36,378 nucleotides of DNA from Akkermansia sp. (GTDB taxonomy: Bacteria > Verrucomicrobiota > Verrucomicrobiia > Verrucomicrobiales > Akkermansiaceae): the NCBI GenBank assembly GCA_030523775.1, contig JAUNHW010000020.1, positions 1 through 36,378 of the forward strand, written 5' to 3'. The position numbers were made by a program, and so were the translations under genes. Below the pieces are notes generated by a model, which saw only the letters and a program-made list of their open reading frames with translations, had not been told where the DNA came from and did no database searches. Positions 22,822 through 31,800 of this stretch are shown here, piece by piece; positions within the stretch are counted from its first letter, which is position 1; every line of letters starts with the position of its first letter.

Positions 22822-25800
22822 TCAGAAGCTGAACCTGTATCCTGCGGTTCCGTTCACTTCGGTGTAACCGCCGCGGAAGTCGCCGGAGACATCCAGGAAG
22901 ATGGAGCCGCCGGTTTCACCCACGGGGATGGTGAGGCCTGCACCGACCTCAATGCCGAAGGCGCCCATCTCCGCGCTCTTGACGGAGCGCTTGGCGCTCA
23001 CGCCGATGAGGGAGGAGCTGGTGGAGCAGTCGCGGTCACCGGCATCGAACTTGGCGAGCACGCGGCCCTCGAAGAGGGTGGCGCGGTTGTACACGCTGGT
23101 GCCCACAATGCTCTGCAGGCGTGCGCCCAGGCCGAAGGTGAGGGCATCCATATCCGCATCGCCCACGTTGAGGATGGCATCACCGGTGCCTTCCTCCGTG
23201 TAGCCGCCCAGGCTGCTGTGGCGGTAGTTCACGTTGAACACGGGCTGCAGGCAGGTGGAGGCATCCTCGGTGAGGGCCTTGGTGTAGCCCACCTCGTACA
23301 GGAAGCCGAAGGCGCTGCCGTCTGCACCATCCTTGGCGGTGTAGCCGCCGGCGCCGTAGTTCACGGTACGGTCGATCTTGCTGTTGGCGTAGCCCAGGGT
23401 GGCCACGAAGGTGTGGGCCCAGGAGCGGTAGCCGTAGCGGGCGAACAGGCTCACGTAGTTGCGGTCCATGTCACCCTTCGCCTCGTCCGCGGAATGTGCG
23501 GTGAAGTCGCCGTGCATCATGGTGAATGCGGCGCCCACGGTCAGGCGGTTGGTGAGGTCCAGATCGCAGCCGAGCGTGCCGCCCCAGCTGGAGAGCGTGT
23601 ACCCGGCGAGCGTGCCGTCGGCATTGAGCTTGCGGTAGTCGCCTTCCGCGTTCACCCAGGCGTTCACGTAGGGCAGGCCCTCATGCTCGGTGCAATCCGC
23701 CAGGCCCATGGTGGTGGTGCGGTTGCGGATGGCGCGCAGCTGGCGCTGCACATCGTTGTTGAAGGCGGCACCCAGTGCGGCGGCGGAGGCTCCGGCCACG
23801 GCGGCTGCCGCGCGGTCCGGGTCGGCCACGGCACCGGTTTCCAGCGCGGTCATCACCGCGGCCAGGTCACCGGTGGGGTTGGTGATCTGCGGGTTGAGCT
23901 CCAGCAGGGCGTCATCCAGCATGCCGGAACCGGCGCTGCCGTTCTCCGTGGTGGGCTGCACCACATCCGCGGTGTAGAAGTCGCGGCGGCGGTCCACGAG
24001 CACGCGTCCGCCCTCCAGGCGGGCGTTCTCATAGTACTTGTTGTACAGGTAGCCGCTGAGCCGCACGTCATCCGTGTAGGAATCATCCGCGCCGATGTAG
24101 GCGAGCAGCAGGTCACGCTTCTTGCCGCCATCGTTCACGGCCATGGCTATGTTGCCCTTGTCGGCGTCATCCTCGTTGATGAGGACGGTGGTGCGGTCCA
24201 TGTTCATGCTCGGGGCGTCCAGCAGGTCCGGCACGTTGTCGCTGTCCAGCGTGAGCGCGCTGTCCATGGCGGACATACCCGTGACGAGCATGCCGCCAAC
24301 AAGCCAGGAGGTGTTGTCCAGCACCAGCGTGGAGCCGATGTTGCTGGAGTCCGGGGAGTTGAGGACCACGGTCATGCCGATGCCCTCGATGGCGTCCATG
24401 TGCGCCTGCGCAGCCGTGTAGGCGAGCCTGGCGATGCCGAGGCCGCCCACGGTGAGCCCTTCTCCGGCGTTCAGGGTCTGCTCCGCATCCTCATGCAGGA
24501 TCACGAGGGCATTCCCGTACTTGCCGCGGTAGGCACCGCCCTGCCCCTCCACAATCAGCGTGCCCTTGAGCATGGAGCCGGCATCGCCGCTCAGGGAATC
24601 CACCGTGAAGGAGTCGTCCAGACCCTCATGCACATGCACATCCAGCGTGGCCCCGGTGAGGTTCACGGCGCCCACGCGCAGGTCCCTGTAGTCCACGGGG
24701 TCCATCTCGTCCAGCTCGTCCAGGCCCACCTTCACGGTGATGTTCTCTGCGGCCAGGCCCACGTTGCTGTGGGTCTCCTCGTTGGTGATGAGGTTCACGG
24801 TGTCGTCCGCGGTACCGGTGAAGGAGAGGGTGCGGCCGTCCAGCCCGGTGATGTTGCGCACGCGCAGGCCGGGCTCATGGCCCGCACCCGTCACGTCAAT
24901 CACGCGGGAGTGGTCCACCACCAGGTGCTCCACGCCGTTGAACGTGTTGGCACCGGCGGCAATCTGGTCGCCGCTCATCACGGTGTAGCCCCATTCGGTC
25001 ACGTCCTTGTCGGTGTACCAAGTGACATCCTGTCCGCCGATGGTGAGCGTGATGTTGCTGCCGTCCGTCTCCAGGCCCGCGCCCTCGTGGATGAGGCCGC
25101 TCTGTACCAGCAGGGCCAGCGTGTTGCCGCCCAGCATGAAGTTGGAGGTGCTCAGCGTCTGGCCGTCCGCATGGATGAGCGTGTAGGTAGCGGCCTCGCC
25201 CGTGCGGTTGGTGGGCGCCAGCGAGCCGCCGTCGCCCATGGTGTCCGTCAAGTCGAGCGTGATCACCGGGAATGCGCCGTTGGCGGCGATGGTGTCCACG
25301 TTCACGGCACCCAGCTCACCGGCACCCTCCGCGCCGTATGCGTAGTGGATGGTGTTGACCTTGAGGTTGCCGAAGGCGTTGCCGTTCTCCGCGAGGTTGA
25401 GGGTACCCGCGGTCACGTTGCCGCCCTGTGCGGCGGTCTCCGCAAGCGTGAGGGCGTGCATGCCGACGTCCAGCGTGCCGTGGTTCTCCAGGCCGTGGAG
25501 TGTGGTGTCGGAGTCGATGGCGAGCGTGCCGGCGGAAACGCCGTTCACGTTGGAAATCACCAGCGTGCTGCCCTCAAGCGCGTGGATGGCGTGGAGGCTG
25601 CCGGAAGCCACGTTGAGCGTGCCGCACACCGCAATGAGGGAGCCTTCGCTGTCCTGAATCTTGGCCACACGCAGCGTGGCGTCCTCCGCCACCTCCATGA
25701 CGCCGTTGTCAAACGCCAGGGTGCCGGGCATTTCCGCCGTGCCGATGACGAGTTCGCCCTCGTCCACGAAAAAGCCCGCCGCATCCACGGTGACATTCTC

Positions 25801-28800
25801 GCCGACCTCCAGGATGAGCGTGCCGGCGCCGGACTTGCTCAGCGTGGCGCCCTCCTTCACCTCGAAGCGGGTGGCGCTCAGCTTGCTGCCCGCCTCGTCG
25901 GCCACGAACTCGTAGTCCGCGGATTCCTTGAGCGTCACCATCTTGGCAACGGTTTCCCCGGCGGAGAGATTCACCACCTTGGTTTCCGCAGCGGCGCCGA
26001 AGGTGGCGGTGTCGCCGTTGGCGAAGTAGGTCCCCTGCCCGGTGCTCGGCTGGTACCAGTCCTTCACCTCCGGGTCAATGGCCTCAGGCTCGTACGCCAC
26101 CCAGCGGTGCTCGGTTTCCGTGCCGTCCCACACAAGCTGGCGGGAGGAGGATTCCGAGTACACGATGGACAGCAAGCCGTCACGGTAGTTGAACGTGTAG
26201 TCGCCCTCCAGGTCCAGCAGGTTGGTGAAGTAGGTGCTGGCATCCACGGTGGGGCTTGTGGCACCGTCGAACATAATCGTGTTCACGTTGCTGAACAGCG
26301 TCACGGATTCGCCCTCCGTGGAGAGGCCCTTCAGCGTCTCGAACAGGTCGCCGGAAAGCGTCAGGCCCTTGTAGAGCGTCAGGCCGCCGCCGTTGAGCGT
26401 CGTTGCCACAGGCGTGCCCATGTTGTAGTCCAGCTTCAGGGTCGCGCCGCGGTTGAGCGTCAGGTCGGCGTCAAGCGTGGTGTCGTTGGCCAGCGTCAGC
26501 GTGGTGCCGTCGCTGATGTTCAGCGTCTGCTTGGCGGTGCCGTTGTTCTGGGCCACCTTGAGCGAGCCGCCGGGGCCGATTTCCAGGTTGCCCGCAACCT
26601 CCAGGGAGTCCTGCACGTTGTTCAGGGTCACGGTGGACGGCAAGCCGTTCTTTACGGCGAGCGTGGCATCCACCAGCTTGTTGTCCACGGTGAAGCCCGT
26701 GCCGCCGTTCACGCGCAGCGTGGTGCCCGTCACGGTGATGTTGTCGTTGTGGATGGTCACGTCCTGGTCGCCACCGGTCTCGTTGGCAATGGTGCCGTCC
26801 ATGTAGCCGTATTCGGTACCGCCCATGAAGGCGGCGGCGATGGAGGCTCCGGCACCCAGCTTGATGTTGTCCGGAAGGATGGTGTCGGTCACGGTCAGCG
26901 TCTTGCCGGCATCCACCTTGAGGGAGCCGACGGTGGCGTTCACCCGTGCCACGGTGCTGTCGGACTTCAGGGTGGCGTTCGTTTCCACGACCAAGGCGAG
27001 GTTGGAGCCGGTGACGGTGCCGTTGATGGTCTTGTCGCTGCCGGTGAGTTTCAGCGTCGTGTTGGCGTTGGTGGCCACGATGAAGTTGCCGGTCCAGGCA
27101 TCGGTGTTGCCGTTCAGCTCGAAGACGCTGGTGGCGGTGCCGCTCTTCACGCCCAGGTCGCCGTCGCCCTTGAGGTCGCCATTCAGCCACAGGTGCGAAT
27201 CCTTTGTACTGGAGGTACCGCCGTAGCCCCAGCTGTCGCCCGCGCCCTTGCGGAGCTCCAGGTCATATTTCACCTCGGCATTGCCCAATGCGCCGCTCGC
27301 GTTCTGCAGCGCCACCGTGGAGTTGGCGGTACCCCAGTCGCTGTCAAGCTGCGTCAGCTCAACATCCCGGAGGGAGACCGTGCCGGTCCACTGGGAGGCG
27401 TGGTAGACCACTCCGGGAGTGTCCTTGCCCGCGTCCACCGCCAGCTCGCCCGCGCCTGTGAGCATCAGGTTCTTGGATGAGCCGTCCGTGGCCACGGTGT
27501 AGCCGCTCTCAATCTGCAGGAGGGCGGCGCCGGCAGGCATGTTCACCATGCCCAGGGAGATGCCTTCATGGTCAACCACCAGCGTGGTGTTGCTGTTCAG
27601 CACGAAGGAGGATGCCGCTGTCCACTTCGCGTTGTTCATCGCGGTGCTGGCGTTCTCGGTGCCGCTGTTCACGTAGAACTTGGTGTAGTCCACATCACCG
27701 TCGAAGGTCACCTTGCCGTTGGTGCCCATCTGGCCTATGGACTTGCCGTTGTAGGTGAGCGTGGCGCCCGCACCGTTGGCCGTGCCCTCGTCGATGACGG
27801 AGACAATCTTCTGGGCCTGCTTGAAGCCGTTGACATTGCCGGCGGTGCCGCCCCCCACGTAGGTGGCGGTGCCGTCAATGGTGGTGCAATTGCCCACATC
27901 GAAACTGCCCGTGAAGGTCACCGTGCCGGTGGCGGTGTTGTCCACGGTGCCGTTCAAGACGAGCTTGAGGCCGGAGGAGGCGATGGTGGAGGTGCCGCTG
28001 GTGGCCAGGTTGACTCCGCTGCCCAGCAAGGAGGCCGTAAGCGTGCCGCCATCAATTTTCAGCGTGCTGTCCGAGCCGGCGAGCGTGCCGGTGGTCAGCT
28101 TGCCGCTCACGGTGGCATCGCCCTGCAGCGTCACGCCGGCGGTGTTCAGGGTGCCGGTTCCCGCCACGGTGGCATTATCGCCCAGGGTCAGGCCCGCCAC
28201 GGTGGAGTTGTTGCTCACCGCCAGCGTGTTCGCCGAGCCTATCGTCAGGTTGGCTCCGGTGCCGCTGATGGTGCCGGCAGTCAGGTTGCCGAAGGTGTAG
28301 GACTGGCCGCTGGTGAGGTTCAGCGTCGTGACCGCGGTGACATTGCCGCCCGCCGCAGTGCCCTTCTGGATGGTGAGCGTGTCCGCTTGCACCAGCTTGC
28401 CGGTGTTCGTGAAGCCGTCGGTCACGGTCAGGGTTCCCGAGGTTCTGATGATGCCGTCCGCGCCGACTTGCACATCCTTCACGCTGTCGCCGTTGGCTAG
28501 GGTGATGGTGCCGCCGTTCTTGGCGATCAGCTTCAGATTCTCGCCGCTCAGGTCCATGTTGAACGTGGCCTTGTGGCCGTCCGCCTCCACAAACTGGTTC
28601 ACCGTGAGGGTGTGGCTGTCGGGCGCGAAGATGTAGTCCGCGCCGGAGACGGTGATGCTGTCGGCTGTGATGTCGGTGCCCAGGGTGACGGTGCCGTTGG
28701 TGGCGCCGCTGAAGTAGGCGTTGTAGCCGCTGGAGAACTTGGCGGCTGTATCGTCGTCATCCTTCCACATGGTCTCGTTGGTGTAGTCCCATGTGCCGTC

Positions 28801-31800
28801 CCCGCCCTGCCAGTAGCGGTTGTTGTCCGCCAGCTTGGTGACGATGACGTTGCCGTCCTTGTAGCCGAGCTTGAACTTCCTGTCCTTCAGGCTGGTGTGG
28901 TCGAAGATGGAGTTCAGGTCCACTTCCTCTGTGAACTCCTCGCCCGCGAGCGTGAGCGCGCTCACGCCCGTGAACAGGTTCGTGCTCTCCAGGGACGTCA
29001 AGCCGCTCAGGGTGCTCCACAGGTCGTCGGAGATGGTCACGCCGCTCTCAATCGCAAGCGCGTGGCTGCCCAGGGCAACGGGGCCGTCCGCATCCAGCGT
29101 GGAGCCGCCCGCCATGGTGAGCGCGCTGCTCACCTTCGCGCCGCTGCCGAGGTCCGCCGTGCCGGTCACGGTGATGGTAACGGCCTTGCCCGTGTCCTCG
29201 CCAACCAGACGGCCGGCGGCCAGCGTCAGGTTGCCCACCGTCAGCTCGCGAGTGTCCGTGCCGGAGTCCGCAGGCGTGGAGATGTAGATGTCGCCGCCCT
29301 CGGCGTTCAGCTCGGCGTACTTCTCGTTGGTGGAGATGTCGCGCATGGTACCCGTGCCGGCGTTCACCACCTGGCTGGTGGCGTCAATCACGTGGCCCAT
29401 GTCAAAGTTCGCAGTGGTGTCAAGTGTAATGCGCGCACCCGTGATGCCGTACTCCGCAAAACTGGGGTCGTACAACGGCAGGTATTCGTCGGAGGTCACC
29501 TTGATGGTGGCCTCCGTGCCGCCCTCCACCGTGGCGAAGCTCACCTCGTTGAGCACCAGGGAGGACCCCTCCTTGAGCTCCACCGTGGCGTTCATAATGG
29601 TGGTGAATGAGGTGTCGTGCAGCAGCTCCACCTTCACGCCTTCATCAATGACGAGGTGGCTGTCGAACGCCACGCCCAGGCCGTCCACCATGATGGTATG
29701 GTCCTTGCCGGTGATGGTCAGCGTGCTGGCCGCCATCGCGTCTGCATCGCCTGCCACAACGGTGCCGATGGTGGCGTCCGCCGTCAGATTGATGGCGGAG
29801 GAGCCCTCCGCCGTGTAGATGACTGCCGCGCAGTTGCCGTCGATCTCCAGCGCGGAGCTGTCGGCCATGGTCAGGATGAAGCCGGCCAGGTGCTCGCCGC
29901 CCAGCATGGAGGTCTTGAGCGTGGTGCTGTCGTTGGTCAGCTCGAGGTCGTCGGCGTTCACCATGATGTGCGCCAGCGTGCCGGAGTGCTCCGCGGCGTA
30001 GTCCATGATGGCCTGCACGGCGGGCTGACTGTCGTTCGCCACGTTGAGCTGGTAGGTGCTCCAGTCCGCGCCGCTCATGCTGATGTCGCCGTTCGGGTTC
30101 ACATTCTCGAGCGTGTAGTGGGTCTCGCCGTGGACAATGTCGGTGATTCCGGTGAGCTCAGCGTGCTCCGTGTCGTAGACATGCATCACGCCGCCCTGGC
30201 TGAAGCCGTTGCCGGTGTCGCTGTCCTCCACGTCCACAAGGTCGCCGTCCACGGCGAAGTCGTCCGCCAGCGTGAGCACACCGCCGTCAACGGTGCCGCT
30301 GGTGAGCGTGCTGTGGAGGATAACGTTGCCGCTGTTGGTGACGGTCTGCAGGGTGCCGAGGGCACCGCCGTTCACCAGGTCGAGCACGGCACCGTCGGCC
30401 ACGGTGATGGGGCCGCTGCCCAGCGCTCCCGCGGCGGTGGCCTTGAGCGTGCCCTCGTTCACGGAGATATCCAGCGCCGTGACAGCCGTGCCGGTGCCGG
30501 CGGCTGCGGTTACGGTCATGGTGGTGTCCGTTCCGGTCTTCACGATGGAGCCGGAACCCGCCAGCTGGCCCACGGTGGTGTCGGCCTGGAAGGTGGCGGA
30601 CTTCCCTGCCTCGACGGTGAGCTTGGAGACGTTCACCGCCTTGGAGAAGGTGGCGGCGTTGTTGACCACCAGCTCGAACGCGCCGGTGCCGTTGTTCACC
30701 AGGGAGACGTTCACATTGGTGGCGTTCTCAGAGAAGGTGACCCTGCGCATGCCGGGGGCGTTCACCGCGATGGAGCCGGTCCAGTTGGTGATGTCGCCCT
30801 TGTATTCCACGGCCTGGGACTGCCCGGCGCTGCCGCCGGCCATCAGGAACGTGCCGTCGCCCTGCCAGTCGCCCGTGAGCACCATGGTGTAGGTGGAGGA
30901 GGCGAACGCGCTGAGCTCCCACGCGGCGTTGGTGCCGTCGCTCGTCAGGATGATGTTGGCGGAAATCTCGGGAACATAGCTGCTGGCCCACGCGCGGTCG
31001 TAGCCCTTGAAGTGGACGAACTCCACCCAGGAGTTCTCGTTGGCGAGGGTGTCGATCCAGGCATTGTTGCCGTCCTGCCTCGTGGTGTCGGCCACGCGCA
31101 CGGTGCCGGTCCAGGCCTCGGCCAGCTCTGCGGTCAGGGTGCCGTTGGTGACGGCGAGCGTGCCGCCACCCGTGACAACCGGCTTGGCGGTGCCCACCGT
31201 GGCAGTGGTGACGGACAGCACCGAATCGTCGCCGATGGAGATGGTGCCGGGGCCGTTCAGCACACCCGCGGACAGCGTGCCCGCGCCGGTGAGCGTGAGC
31301 GTCTTGTCCTTGGTGGTGACGGTAAGGGTGTCAAACGACACATCCTTGGAAAGCTCCACATCCGCGGAGGCATCCGCGCGCACCACCAGGGTTCCCAGGT
31401 CTGCCGCCTGGTCTGCCGCCAGCTTGGTGTTGTCGGCCAGGTCCACGGTGGCAAGCTCGCCGCCGCCCTTGGTCACGGCGTTGGCCAGGCTCTCCGTGGA
31501 GCCGTCCTCATTCACGTAGAACGTGGTCAGGGACTTCGCATCCTCCAGCGCCACATCACCGTTCTCGTCCATGGTGACATCCGTTCCCTTGAACTTCACC
31601 TGCACGCCCTCACGGGAGAGGGTGGTGCCTTCGCCCACGGCCACCACATCCACGTTGCCGCCCATGGTGGCAAAGCCGTTGCCCGCCACCTGGCCGTCCG
31701 AGTATTCCTTGACGGTGATGCCGTCCATGTTGGAAATGTCCAGCACGGCGGCGGTGACATCAAGCGTGCCCTTCTGAAGGTTGATGGTGTGGGTGAGGGC